From Phyllobacterium myrsinacearum (lineage in GTDB: Bacteria; Pseudomonadota; Alphaproteobacteria; Rhizobiales; Rhizobiaceae), in NCBI RefSeq assembly GCF_014138285.1, contig NZ_JACGXN010000019.1:1-40741 (forward strand): DNA of 40,741 bases, in the 5' to 3' direction. Below the pieces are notes generated by a model. The model worked only from the letters and a program-made list of their open reading frames with translations. It ran no database searches and had not been told where the DNA came from. A program made the translations under genes and the position numbers. Positions 8,812 through 17,642 of the stretch are shown in pieces (position 1 is the first letter of the stretch; every line of letters starts with the position of its first letter).

Positions 8812-10137
8812 ATGAAACGGATTCAACCGACACGCCGGCAGTTTCTCGCCGGCTCAGCAGCGCTTGGTGCTGCAAGCTTTGCCGGACTAAAGCCGGCATT
8901 CGCCAATGTAGACTGGAAGAAATATGCAGGTACAACCCTCGAGGTTAACCTCATCAAGAGTCCGCGCGGCGATATTCTGCAGAAATACCAGAAAGAATTC
9001 GAGGAATTGACAGGAATCAAGGTCAATTCAGAGCAGACGCCGGAACAACAGCAGCGCCAGAAAGCCGTGATCGAACTGACATCGGGCAAGCCAAGCTTCG
9101 ATGTTATCCATATCAGTTATCACGTCCAGAAGCGGCAATTTGAAAAAGGCGGCTGGCTTGCCGACCTGACCCCTTTCCTGAAGGATCCGAGTCTCACGGA
9201 ACCTTCGCTTGTTGAAAGCGACTTCGCCGAGGCAGGTCTTACTTTTGCCAAAGACAAGAATGGCCGTTTCGGCGGTTTGCCCTTCTCGGTGGACTACTGG
9301 ATTCTGTATTGGAACAAGGAGCTCTTCGCCGCCAAGGGTATTGAGTATCCGAAGTCCTTCGATGAGCTTGTGAGTGCGGCAGAGAAGCTCACGGATGCGA
9401 GCAAAGGCACGTACGGCTTCGTTGCGCGTGGGATGAAGAACGCCAATACACCTGTCTGGGCCAGTCTTATGCTCGGCTATGGCAAGAGCACGATCGATGA
9501 CGGCAATCTCCAGACCGACACGCCGGAAGCCATCGAGGCAGCAACGCTGTATCAGCGTTTGATGACCAAGTCCGCACCTCCCGGTGTGACAGGCTTCAAC
9601 TGGGCAGAATGCCAGTCGAGCTTCCTGCAAGGTAAGGTTGCCATGTGGCTTGACGGTATCGGTTTTGCGCCGCCGTTGGAAAACCCAGAGAAATCGCGGG
9701 TCGTCGGCAAAGTTGGCTATGGCGTCATGCCCAAGGGACCGGCTGTGCAGGCTGCGCCGACGTTCGGCGATGGCATCGGTGTGACCGAGGGATCATCGAA
9801 GAAGGAGGCCGCCTATCTCTATTGCCAATGGGCAATTTCGAAGGAGATGGGCGCGCGCCTGCTGCAAACGGGATCGGGTGTGCCATTCCGCAACTCTATC
9901 CTGAACGATCCGGAGGTTCGCAAAGGTGTGACCATGCCGTCCGAATGGGTTGATGTGCTGACGGCGTCAGCCAAAGTCAGTCAGCTATGTCTGCCAGTTA
10001 TCGTCCCGGTGACCGAGTTCCGTGACGTGATGGGTGTCGGCCTGACCAACCTTCTCGGCGGAGCTGATCCCGCAACGGAAATGAAACGGGCAACGGAAGA
10101 GTTCCGCCCCATCCTCGCGCGCAGCGAGGGCAAATGA
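8812..10137 (+). CDS. ABC transporter substrate-binding protein, CUT1 type, with a Tat-like signal
   Basis: Periplasmic solute-binding protein of the extracellular family 1 (carbohydrate) group, 441 residues. The N-terminus TRRQFLAGSAALGAASFAG has the twin-arginine pattern followed by a mild hydrophobic core and a likely cleavage after PAFA, so export may use the Tat route. An in-frame ATG at 8803 abuts GGGAGG (8797-8802) and is too close. ATG 8812 has proper spacing and is chosen. The stop overlaps the next permease start (ATGA), so the importer genes are translationally coupled. Ligand is unknown. Cluster context points to a sugar or sugar acid. Confidence 0.9.
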   Translation: MKRIQPTRRQFLAGSAALGAASFAGLKPAFANVDWKKYAGTTLEVNLIKSPRGDILQKYQKEFEELTGIKVNSEQTPEQQQRQKAVIELTSGKPSFDVIHISYHVQKRQFEKGGWLADLTPFLKDPSLTEPSLVESDFAEAGLTFAKDKNGRFGGLPFSVDYWILYWNKELFAAKGIEYPKSFDELVSAAEKLTDASKGTYGFVARGMKNANTPVWASLMLGYGKSTIDDGNLQTDTPEAIEAATLYQRLMTKSAPPGVTGFNWAECQSSFLQGKVAMWLDGIGFAPPLENPEKSRVVGKVGYGVMPKGPAVQAAPTFGDGIGVTEGSSKKEAAYLYCQWAISKEMGARLLQTGSGVPFRNSILNDPEVRKGVTMPSEWVDVLTASAKVSQLCLPVIVPVTEFRDVMGVGLTNLLGGADPATEMKRATEEFRPILARSEGK

Positions 10138-11060
10138 CAATCGCTGCCCCGACCATGACAACCGAAACACAAAGCACCAAAGCCAGAACTGGCAAACGCC
10201 GGCTCAAGCCGAGCTACTGGCCGTTTGTCATTCCGGCGCTGGTCATTGTCGGGGCGGTCATACTGTTTCCTTGGGCGTTCACCCTATGGATGAGCGTCAA
10301 TGAGTGGCACCTTGGCGGAGAACAGAGCTTTGTTGGGCTGGCGAACTTTACCCGGCTGGCAGGTGATGCGCGTTTCTGGCAATCAATGGGGCACACCGTG
10401 CTCTATACGCTTCTCTCCGTCGTCGCCCCTCTGTTTTTTGGAACCATCGCGGCTCTGATCTTCGACAGTAAATTGCCGATGCGTGGTCTGCTGCGCGGCA
10501 TATTTGTTATGCCGATGATGGCCACGCCCGTGGCTATCGCTCTCGTCTGGACCATGATGTACCACCCGCAACTCGGGGTTCTCAATTACCTCTTGTCGCT
10601 GGTCGGCATCGGTCCGCAGGAATGGATATTCAATCAGAAGACTGTGATCCCGTCGCTGGTCCTTGTGGAAACGTGGCAGTGGACACCGCTTGTGATGCTG
10701 ATCGTGCTTGGCGGTCTGGCTTCCATGCCCCGCGATCCATTCGAGAGCGCGGAAATTGATGGTGCCAACGGCTGGCAGAAGTTCCGCTACATCACCCTGC
10801 CGATGATTCTGCCCTTCATGATGGTTGCAGTGATCATCCGCTCCATTGATGCTCTGAAAAGCTTCGACATCATTTTTGCCATGACACAGGGCGGTCCCGG
10901 CACGGCATCCGAGACGATCAATATCTATCTCTATAACGTGGCCTTTTCCTACTACGACATTGGCTATGGATCAGCGATTGCCGTGGTCTTCTTCCTCGTC
11001 ATCATCACCATGTCCCTGGCGCTGCTTTATCTGCGTCAGCGGACCAAATGGAACAGCTGA
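10134..11060 (+). CDS. ABC sugar transporter permease (MalF/UgpA-like)
   Basis: Inner-membrane permease, 308 residues with a basic cytoplasmic N-terminus and six membrane segments. The EAA loop that docks on the ATPase is visible as FESAEIDGANGWQKF (about residue 203) followed by the conserved proline. The ATG overlaps the stop of the binding-protein gene by four bases. It forms a heterodimer with the next permease. The QGGPGTASETI segment near 258 is characteristic of CUT1 permeases. Confidence 0.92.
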   Translation: MTIAAPTMTTETQSTKARTGKRRLKPSYWPFVIPALVIVGAVILFPWAFTLWMSVNEWHLGGEQSFVGLANFTRLAGDARFWQSMGHTVLYTLLSVVAPLFFGTIAALIFDSKLPMRGLLRGIFVMPMMATPVAIALVWTMMYHPQLGVLNYLLSLVGIGPQEWIFNQKTVIPSLVLVETWQWTPLVMLIVLGGLASMPRDPFESAEIDGANGWQKFRYITLPMILPFMMVAVIIRSIDALKSFDIIFAMTQGGPGTASETINIYLYNVAFSYYDIGYGSAIAVVFFLVIITMSLALLYLRQRTKWNS

Positions 11061-11071
11061 AGGAGAAGCCG

Positions 11072-11896
11072 ATGGCCCGCCGTAGTCCGCTGAAATCACT
11101 GGGCACCGCCTTCGTTGTGTTCGTGATTGTTTCACCCGCCATTTTCTTCTTTCTCTGGATGCTGTCGCTGTCGTTGAAATATGAGATCGACAATGGCGCC
11201 TATCCGCCGATCTTCATCCCGGAACGTTTTGCCTGGTCGAATTACACCCAGATTTTTGCCACGAACGATTTCCTGCATTATTTCTGGAACAGTCTTGTCG
11301 TGACGGGCATATCGACACTTCTGGCCCTGCTTGTCGGGGTACCCGCCGGTTATGGCATTGCCCGCCTGCGTGCTGACAAGGCTGCTATTGTGGTGATGAT
11401 CGCACGCATGACACCCGGTCTTTCCTACCTCATTCCCTTATTCCTGCTGTTCCAGACGATGGGGTTGCTGGGAACGTTGTGGCCGCAGATCATCATCCAT
11501 CTGGTGGTGACCGTGCCTATCGTGATCTGGATCATGATCGGCTATTTCGAAACGACGCCGATGGAGCTGGAAGAGGCTGCCATGATTGACGGTGCCACCT
11601 CCTGGCAGGTTTTTGTCAAGGTGGCACTCCCTATTGCCAAGCCCGGCATTGTGGTGTCGCTGATCCTCGCGGTGATCTTCTCCTGGAACAATTTCGTCTT
11701 TGGTATTGTCTTGGCCAGCCGCGAAACCCGAACCTTGCCGGTCGCGGTTTACAACATGCTTTCATTTGAGCAGGTCAGTTGGGGCCCGCTGGCCGCTGCG
11801 GCGCTGGTCGTCACATTGCCCGTGCTGCTGCTGACCGTCTTTGCCCAGCGCCAGATCATTGCTGGTCTTACGGCCGGCGCCGTCAAGGGCGGGTAG
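11072..11896 (+). CDS. ABC sugar transporter permease (MalG/UgpE-like)
   Basis: Second inner-membrane permease of the importer, 274 residues with six predicted membrane segments and an EAA loop (MELEEAAMIDGATSWQ, about residue 168). A longer frame starts at ATG 11048 inside the previous gene. AAGGAG at 11060-11065 sits seven bases ahead of ATG 11072, so that start is preferred. It pairs with the upstream permease and the ATPase that follows after 29 bp. Confidence 0.9.
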   Translation: MARRSPLKSLGTAFVVFVIVSPAIFFFLWMLSLSLKYEIDNGAYPPIFIPERFAWSNYTQIFATNDFLHYFWNSLVVTGISTLLALLVGVPAGYGIARLRADKAAIVVMIARMTPGLSYLIPLFLLFQTMGLLGTLWPQIIIHLVVTVPIVIWIMIGYFETTPMELEEAAMIDGATSWQVFVKVALPIAKPGIVVSLILAVIFSWNNFVFGIVLASRETRTLPVAVYNMLSFEQVSWGPLAAAALVVTLPVLLLTVFAQRQIIAGLTAGAVKGG

Positions 11897-11925
11897 AACA
11901 CGTTTTAAAGAACAGGGAGTGCGCG

Positions 11926-13002
11926 ATGGCTTCGGTCTCGATCAAGGATGTCACCAAAAAATACGGCAACGTCAATGTGATGCACGGTGTCTCCGTTGAT
12001 ATTGAAGATGGCGAATTTGTCATTCTCGTCGGCCCGTCAGGCTGCGGAAAATCGACATTGCTGCGCATGATTGCCGGGCTGGAAGAAATCACGACCGGCG
12101 AAATTGCGATCGGCAGCCGCGTGGTCAATGACCTGCCTGCCAAGGAGCGCGATATTGCCATGGTGTTTCAGAACTACGCGCTTTATCCGCATATGACCGT
12201 TGCCGACAATATGGGCTTCGCGCTCATGCTGAAGAACGCACCGAAACAGGAAAAGGAAAGCCGCGTTGGCCGGGCAGCGGAAATCCTTGGTCTTGAAAAG
12301 CTGCTTGACCGCTTCCCGCGCCAATTGTCCGGTGGGCAGCGTCAGCGTGTTGCCATGGGCCGCGCTATTGTCCGCGATCCGCAAGTATTCCTGTTTGACG
12401 AGCCGCTTTCCAATCTGGACGCCAAACTGCGCGTGCAGATGCGCAGCGAGATCAAGGGGCTGCATCAGCGGCTTGGCACCACTATTGTCTATGTCACGCA
12501 TGACCAGATTGAAGCCATGACTATGGCCGACAAGATTGTCGTGATGAAGGATGGGCTGGTCGAACAGATCGGCACGCCGCTTGATCTTTATGATTATCCC
12601 GCCAACCTGTTTGTTGCCGGTTTCATCGGCTCGCCGTCGATGAATTTTATCAAAGGGCGTCTGACTGGAGCAGGGCAGTTTGAGACGGCCGAGGGAATCA
12701 AACTGCCGGTGCCCCAGACGATCCCGGCCACGGTATCCGGGGAAGTGATCTACGGTGTGCGTCCCGAGCATATAAAGATTGCTGCCGATGGCATTCCGGT
12801 TGACGTCAGTGTTGTCGAGCCGACTGGGTCGGAAATCATGGTGGTAGGCAAACTGGGTGATCAGGAGATCATGTGCCTCTTCCGGGAGAGACTCTCCATA
12901 AAATCTGGCGACAGGATTCACATAGGGATTGATCCTGCTCACAGTCATCTGTTTGATGGCACAACGGGTATGCGTCTGGATAGCAGGACAGCAACCCACT
13001 GA
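11926..13002 (+). CDS. ABC transporter ATP-binding protein (MalK/UgpC-like)
   Basis: Cytoplasmic ATPase of the CUT1 importer, 358 residues. Walker [10 protein letters not shown] (about 37-45), the Q-loop ([10 protein letters not shown]), signature [14 protein letters not shown] (about 135), Walker [13 protein letters not shown] and the switch histidine in VTHDQ are complete. The last ~120 residues form the TOBE/regulatory domain (GVRPEHIKI). The start is ATG 11926 with CAGGGAG upstream. A longer open frame from 11779 is only an extension into the permease gene. It is the last transporter gene before the XylX-like enzyme. Confidence 0.93.
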   Translation: MASVSIKDVTKKYGNVNVMHGVSVDIEDGEFVILVGPSGCGKSTLLRMIAGLEEITTGEIAIGSRVVNDLPAKERDIAMVFQNYALYPHMTVADNMGFALMLKNAPKQEKESRVGRAAEILGLEKLLDRFPRQLSGGQRQRVAMGRAIVRDPQVFLFDEPLSNLDAKLRVQMRSEIKGLHQRLGTTIVYVTHDQIEAMTMADKIVVMKDGLVEQIGTPLDLYDYPANLFVAGFIGSPSMNFIKGRLTGAGQFETAEGIKLPVPQTIPATVSGEVIYGVRPEHIKIAADGIPVDVSVVEPTGSEIMVVGKLGDQEIMCLFRERLSIKSGDRIHIGIDPAHSHLFDGTTGMRLDSRTATH

Positions 13003-13038
13003 CCCATGCCATAAGTCGAAATTTCAGGAGCATTACGC

Positions 13039-14196
13039 GTGACGATATCAGCCGAGACCTACAACACCGGAACATTTGTTGGCCGTGTCTGGCGCCCGGA
13101 TGTGCAAGGCCCTGGAATTGTCGTTGTGCGCGATGGCAGCCTGTTTGACATCACATCCAAAGACGTTGCTACCACACGTGATCTTCTGGAGCTGCAAGAC
13201 CCGGCTGCCTACGCAAAAGCACAGAAGGGTGAAAAGCTGGGAAGCCTGGACGAGATTTTCGCACAATCTGTCGAAGGCGAGGGCAATGCATCGCAGCTTC
13301 GGCTTCTCGCGCCCTGTGATCTTCAGGCGGTCAAGGCCTGCGGTGTAACCTTCGCCCGTTCGATGATTGAGCGCGTCATCGAGGAAAAGGCCGCGGGTAA
13401 TCCGGCGCTGGCACTCAAGATCCGCGAGCGCATAATGCCGATCATTGGCAACAGTCTGCGTGACCTGAAAGCGGGTTCGCCGGAGGCGGGCAAAGTGAAG
13501 GCGGCGCTCATCGAAGAGGGCGTCTGGTCGCAATACCTGGAAGTCGGTATCGGACCGGATGCCGAAGTGTTCTCCAAGGCGCAGGTTCTCTCGTCCGTGG
13601 GCTGGGGTGCGTCGGTTGGTTTGCATCCGATATCGAGCTGGAACAATCCGGAGCCGGAAATCGTCCTTGCCGTCAACAGCAAGGGCAAGATACAGGGCGC
13701 AACGCTTGGCAATGACGTGAATTTGCGCGATGTCGAAGGCCGTTCGGCCCTGCTGCTTGGCAAGGCAAAGGACAATAATGCCTCATCATCGATCGGGCCC
13801 TTCATCCGGCTGTTTGATGCAACCTATTCCATCGATGATGTGCGCAATGCCGATCTTGATCTGCTCATCGAAGGCACTGACGGTTACGTTCTCAATGGCA
13901 GAAGCACCATGAAGGAAATCAGCCGTGATCCGCTGGATCTGGTATCGCAGACCATTGGCCGGCATCACCAGTACCCGGACGGACTTATGCTGTTCATGGG
14001 AACGCTCTTCGCCCCGGTTGAAGATCGCGATACGCCGGGCGAGGGTTTTACCCACAAAATCGGTGACGTGGTGACCATATCCAATCCTGAACTTGGCGCG
14101 TTGACCAATACGGTCCGCCTTTCAACCGAATGCGCGGAATGGACATTCGGAACATCGGCTCTCATGCGCAATCTCGCTGCACGCGGCCTGCTGTAA
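13039..14196 (+). CDS. FAH-superfamily 2-keto-3-deoxy-pentonate dehydratase (XylX-like)
   Basis: 385-residue cytosolic enzyme of the fumarylacetoacetate hydrolase superfamily. Long blocks agree with Caulobacter crescentus XylX (2-keto-3-deoxy-D-xylonate dehydratase of the Weimberg pathway) as I remember it: LLAPCDLQAVKACGVTFA (89-106), WSQYLEVGIGPDAE (163-176), GNDVNLRDVEGRSALLL (224-240) and YPDGLMLFMGTLFAP. The metal ligands EPE (205-207) and Asp231 and the lysine-rich KAKDNNAS (242-249) are intact. Start is GTG with CAGGAG eight bases upstream. It would turn a 2-keto-3-deoxy sugar acid into alpha-ketoglutarate semialdehyde. It closes the cluster with the DapA-like enzyme and the importer, so the imported compound is probably a pentose, pentonate or related acid. 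Confidence 0.85.
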   Translation: MTISAETYNTGTFVGRVWRPDVQGPGIVVVRDGSLFDITSKDVATTRDLLELQDPAAYAKAQKGEKLGSLDEIFAQSVEGEGNASQLRLLAPCDLQAVKACGVTFARSMIERVIEEKAAGNPALALKIRERIMPIIGNSLRDLKAGSPEAGKVKAALIEEGVWSQYLEVGIGPDAEVFSKAQVLSSVGWGASVGLHPISSWNNPEPEIVLAVNSKGKIQGATLGNDVNLRDVEGRSALLLGKAKDNNASSSIGPFIRLFDATYSIDDVRNADLDLLIEGTDGYVLNGRSTMKEISRDPLDLVSQTIGRHHQYPDGLMLFMGTLFAPVEDRDTPGEGFTHKIGDVVTISNPELGALTNTVRLSTECAEWTFGTSALMRNLAARGLL

Positions 14197-14276
14197 ATCC
14201 CTGCGCCTGCGGCATGTCATTCTGCAGGTGCTTATTGATTGATCACGGCCCGATTTCTGATGAACATCGATCTGTG

Positions 14277-14289
14277 TATTGTCACAATA
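14277..14289. promoter_or_regulatory. Inverted repeat upstream of the ugpB-like gene
   Basis: TATTGT-C-ACAATA is a perfect 6-bp inverted repeat around one base, in the 217-bp gap between the XylX-like gene and ugpB. It is a candidate operator. No regulator gene adjoins this transport unit, so the partner is unknown. Confidence 0.35.
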
Positions 14290-14347
14290 GTTTCGTCTAA
14301 GTTCGATCAAACTTTCACACAGCCCGTCCAGAGTTGAATGCGAGCGT

Positions 14348-14373
14348 GGCAGCTGGATTTCTCCAGAGCTGCC
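14348..14373 (+). other. Leader hairpin 40 bp before the ugpB-like gene
   Basis: GGCAGCTGGA (14348-14357), loop TTTC and TCCAG-AG-CTGCC (14362-14373) fold into a ten-pair stem with a two-base bulge. It has no following run of T, so it is not a clear terminator. It may end transcription from the upstream cluster or shape the ugpB leader. Confidence 0.4.
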
Positions 14374-14413
14374 CCGAGTTCATTTTCTCTATTGCCGTAT
14401 TCAGGGGGCTTCA

Positions 14414-15757
14414 ATGCAGGGTTTTGGTGTAAAAATTGGTCTGGCCGCAGGGCTGCTGGTCGTCGGGTTGGGCGCGACGCCAGCCATGGCCGAGAAGGTC
14501 AAGTTTGAATTCTGGTATGGTCTCAGCGGTGATCTTGGCGAGCGCGTGCAGGATGCCTGCAAGAAGTTCAATGACTCGCAGGCCAATTTCGAGATCGTCT
14601 GTACCAGCCAGAATGGCTATCCTGAAACCGTTCAGAACGCCATCGCCGCCTATCGCGCCAAGAAGCATCCCGCCATCGTACAGGTCTTCGACGGCGGTAC
14701 ACTTGATCTGATGCTGTCAGGGGCTTTCGTCCCGGCCAAGAAGCTGATGGAAGACAATGGCTACAAGATCGACTGGAGTAATTATTTCCCCGGTATCGCC
14801 AATTATTATGCGACGGCAAAGGGCGAACTGAATTCGTTCCCGTTCAATTCTTCGACCGCGATGTTCTATTATAATGTTGATGCTTTCACCAAAGCCGGCA
14901 TCCAGAGCGCGCCTGAAACGTGGGAAGATGTCGAAGCCGCTGCACGCAAGCTGAAAGCTGCCGGTTATGCCTGCCCATTCGGCTTCAGCTTTGACAGCTG
15001 GGCAACGGTCGAGCAGTTCTCTGCCATTCACAACCAGCCAATTGCCACCAAGAATAATGGCTATGACGGGCTTGATACTGAACTCACGCTGAACAAGACC
15101 AAGCTGGTAGACCATCTGACCTTCTTCAAGAAAATGACCGATGAAGGGCTGTTCGTGGTCAAGACAAAGCAGCTCGGCATGGATGTTGTTCCAGCCTTCA
15201 CTTCCGAAACCTGCCAGATGATCCAGTCGTCGATTGCCGATCACGGCACAATCGGTAAGACCATCAAGCAGGGAGCGAAGTGGGATGTGACCATGCTTCC
15301 AGTCTGGAAGGGAACAGCACGCCAGAATTCGATGGTTGGTGGTGCATCCCTTTGGGTTCTGAACAACCGTCCCGAAGCTGAATACAAGGGCGCCGCAGCC
15401 TTCCTGAACTTCATTGCTCAACCGGATATGGTTGAGTGGTGGTCGACAGTGACAGGTTACATCCCGGTTACAAAAACAGGCTTTGAAGCCATGAAAGCCA
15501 AGGGGTTCTACGATCAGCCGGCCTTCAAGGGCCGTGAAAAGGCCATCGCCAGCCTGACATTCACCCCTACATCCGCCAATACCCGCGGTATTCGCCTCGG
15601 CGGCTTCCCGCAGATACGCAAGGAAATCTCCGACGCGATGGAAGGCATTTTCTTTGGCAAGCTGACTGTACAGGCCGGTCTCGATCAGGCTGTAGAGCGG
15701 GGCAACGTCATTCTGCGCCGCTTTGAAAAGACCTATGCCGGCAAGGCCCTGAACTGA
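14414..15757 (+). CDS. ugpB: UgpB-like periplasmic binding protein (glycerol-3-phosphate/glycerophosphodiester type)
   Basis: Periplasmic binding protein, 447 residues, with a normal Sec signal ending at PAMA-E. It shows strong stretch-by-stretch resemblance to E. coli UgpB: FWYGLSGDLG near the mature start, FPFNSSTAMFYYN, ATKNNGYDG, GGASLWVLNN, TGYIPVTK, IRLGGFPQIR and ERGNVILRRFEK at the C-terminus. The ligand-contact serine in NSST, the glycine in GGASLW, the tyrosine in TGYIP and the arginine in the RLG segment are kept. Three UgpA/E/C-like genes follow. UgpQ phosphodiesterase is absent and a TIM-barrel isomerase takes its place, so a different but related anionic or glyceryl ligand remains possible. 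Confidence 0.82.
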   Translation: MQGFGVKIGLAAGLLVVGLGATPAMAEKVKFEFWYGLSGDLGERVQDACKKFNDSQANFEIVCTSQNGYPETVQNAIAAYRAKKHPAIVQVFDGGTLDLMLSGAFVPAKKLMEDNGYKIDWSNYFPGIANYYATAKGELNSFPFNSSTAMFYYNVDAFTKAGIQSAPETWEDVEAAARKLKAAGYACPFGFSFDSWATVEQFSAIHNQPIATKNNGYDGLDTELTLNKTKLVDHLTFFKKMTDEGLFVVKTKQLGMDVVPAFTSETCQMIQSSIADHGTIGKTIKQGAKWDVTMLPVWKGTARQNSMVGGASLWVLNNRPEAEYKGAAAFLNFIAQPDMVEWWSTVTGYIPVTKTGFEAMKAKGFYDQPAFKGREKAIASLTFTPTSANTRGIRLGGFPQIRKEISDAMEGIFFGKLTVQAGLDQAVERGNVILRRFEKTYAGKALN

Positions 15758-15769
15758 TTGCAGGCTTGC

Positions 15770-15803
15770 AAATGGCCCGGAGCAGAACAGCGCCGGGCCA
15801 TTT
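15770..15803 (+). terminator. Hairpin between ugpB-like and ugpA-like genes (attenuating terminator)
   Basis: AAATGGCCCGG (15770-15780) pairs perfectly with CCGGGCCATTT (15793-15803), an 11-bp stem with a 12-base loop, followed by CCTTTTC. It lies 13 bp after the binding-protein stop and 34 bp before the permease start. It probably protects the 3' end of the ugpB message and lets only part of transcription continue. Confidence 0.75.
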
Positions 15804-15836
15804 CCTTTTCATCCCATAGGCAGAATTGAATATCAC

Positions 15837-16733
15837 ATGAACAAGCGCGCTGTTTTCAAAAGCTGGTGGTTGCCCGTCCTTTTTGCATTGCCGCAACTCC
15901 TGCTCATTTTGTTCTTTTTCTACTGGCCTGCCATATCGGTTTTCAATTGGGCCTTTTCACTCGAACCTGCCTTCGGCGGCGCGGGTGAACGTCTCTTCGT
16001 TGGGTTTGATAATTTTCGGGAGGTTTTTGCAGATGGTGAATATTGGCGCTCCGTCTCCCTGAGCCTGTTCTTTGCATTCACTGCAACAGGATTGTCCATG
16101 TTGATCGCCTTTGTTCTGGCGATTTGTGTCGACCGTCAGTTGAAGGGATCAGGCCTTTTCCGGTTCTTTTATATCTGGCCCTATGCCATTGCGGCTCCGG
16201 CAGTGGGCTTGGCTTTCCGTTTCATCTTTGCACCCGAGAGTGGTTTGATTGCAGTGGTGAACACCTGGTCGCCAGACCTCTGGAACCCGGCCAAATATGG
16301 CAGCCACGCCATGATCCTCATCATCATCTGTTTTGCGTGGAAATGGATCGGTTACAATTTCATTTTCATGACCGCCGGACTGCAATCGATCCCGCGTAGC
16401 CTGCTCGAAGCGTCATCAATGGATGGTTCAGGCCCCGTGCGCCGCGCACTTGATATTCAGATACCGCTTTTGGCGCCAACGCTGTTCTTCCTTCTGGTGC
16501 TCAATCTTACGGAGAGTTTCGTTGGTCCTGATACGTTCGGCATTGTCGACCTGACGACCGAAGGCGGACCGAACAAGGCGACAGACGTCATGGTCTACCG
16601 CATTGTTAGCGAAGCCTTCCGTGGCCTGAATTACTCCGGTGCAGCGGCCCAGAGCCTCGTTCTGATCGCGCTTATCATGGTGTTTACGTTCATCCAGTTC
16701 CGCTTTGTCGAGCGGCGCGTGCATTACAAGTAG
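15837..16733 (+). CDS. ugpA: UgpA-like ABC permease
   Basis: Inner-membrane permease, 298 residues, six membrane segments. The opening SWWLPVLFALPQLLLILFFF, the EAA loop (IPRSLLEASSMDGSGPVRR, about residue 184) and the end IQFRFVERRVHYK match E. coli UgpA closely as remembered. The usual QGGPxxAT motif appears as TEGGPNKATDVMVY. It forms the translocation pore with the UgpE-like protein encoded 10 bp downstream. Confidence 0.85.
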   Translation: MNKRAVFKSWWLPVLFALPQLLLILFFFYWPAISVFNWAFSLEPAFGGAGERLFVGFDNFREVFADGEYWRSVSLSLFFAFTATGLSMLIAFVLAICVDRQLKGSGLFRFFYIWPYAIAAPAVGLAFRFIFAPESGLIAVVNTWSPDLWNPAKYGSHAMILIIICFAWKWIGYNFIFMTAGLQSIPRSLLEASSMDGSGPVRRALDIQIPLLAPTLFFLLVLNLTESFVGPDTFGIVDLTTEGGPNKATDVMVYRIVSEAFRGLNYSGAAAQSLVLIALIMVFTFIQFRFVERRVHYK

Positions 16734-16743
16734 GATTCGGGCG

Positions 16744-17631
16744 ATGATCGAACGTACACCCATACTTAACGCTTTCACTTACCTCATCATGATCCTGGGC
16801 TTGATCCTTATTCTCGGGCCGTTCTGGATGATTTTCACGGCGTCAACCCAATCCCTGCAGGAGGTCACGGCCGTCCCGTTCAATATGACGCCTGGTGGCG
16901 ACTTTCTGAAGAACGTTCACGCGGCCTGGGATCGTGCCAATCTGGGCCCTGCATTGCTCAACAGCCTCATCACGTCATTGCTGGTTATGGTTGGCAAGAT
17001 AGTATTGGCAGCCCTGAGCGCCTTTGCCATCGTTTACTTCAAGAGCCCACTGCGCCACGTCTTCTTCTGGATGGTTTTCATGACGCTGATGCTGCCGCTC
17101 GAAGTGCGCGTGATCCCGACCTACAACATCGCTTCGGATGTGTTCGAACCGGTCCGCTGGATCATCCAGACCATCACGGGCATTGAGCTGTCGCTGCAAT
17201 GGAACTTGCTCAACTCCTATTCCGGCCTCGTCCTGCCGCTTATAGCAACCGCAACGGGAACATTCCTCTACCGTCAATTCTACATGACACTTCCTGATGA
17301 ACTGGCGGAAGCCGCCAAAATGGACGGTGCCCGACCGCTGCGCTTCTTTATCGATATCCTGCTGCCTCTTTCTCGCACCAATATGCTGGCGCTGGCAACG
17401 ATCATGTTTGTCTATGCGTGGAACCAGTATCTCTGGCCCAAGCTGATGACCACCGATGCCAGTTATCAGACTGCCATGGTCGCCATGCGTGCGCTGGTAC
17501 CATCAGTCAATTCGTTGCCCGAATGGAATGTCTCCATGGCCGGCGCTCTCATTATCATGTTGCCACCCCTTGTCGTCGTTGCCGTCCTGCAACGCTGGTT
17601 TGTCCGTGGCTTGGTCTCGACCGAGAAATAA
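16744..17631 (+). CDS. ugpE: UgpE-like ABC permease
   Basis: Second inner-membrane permease, 295 residues, six membrane segments and an EAA loop ([17 protein letters not shown], about residue 184). The C-terminal half with [17 protein letters not shown] resembles UgpE. The open frame extends upstream to 16705, inside ugpA, but ATG 16744 with AGGA eight bases before it gives the normal N-terminus [16 protein letters not shown]. It is followed after 11 bp by the ATPase. Confidence 0.85.
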   Translation: MIERTPILNAFTYLIMILGLILILGPFWMIFTASTQSLQEVTAVPFNMTPGGDFLKNVHAAWDRANLGPALLNSLITSLLVMVGKIVLAALSAFAIVYFKSPLRHVFFWMVFMTLMLPLEVRVIPTYNIASDVFEPVRWIIQTITGIELSLQWNLLNSYSGLVLPLIATATGTFLYRQFYMTLPDELAEAAKMDGARPLRFFIDILLPLSRTNMLALATIMFVYAWNQYLWPKLMTTDASYQTAMVAMRALVPSVNSLPEWNVSMAGALIIMLPPLVVVAVLQRWFVRGLVSTEK

Positions 17632-17642
17632 AGGAAAAAGCA

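Noticed and set aside
11779..11925. N-terminal extension of the ATPase frame over the upstream permease gene
   Set aside because: The extension has no family resemblance, overlaps the permease out of frame, and ATG 11926 has a good RBS. The same applies to the long frames from 16705, 17418, 23120, 29526 and 30500.
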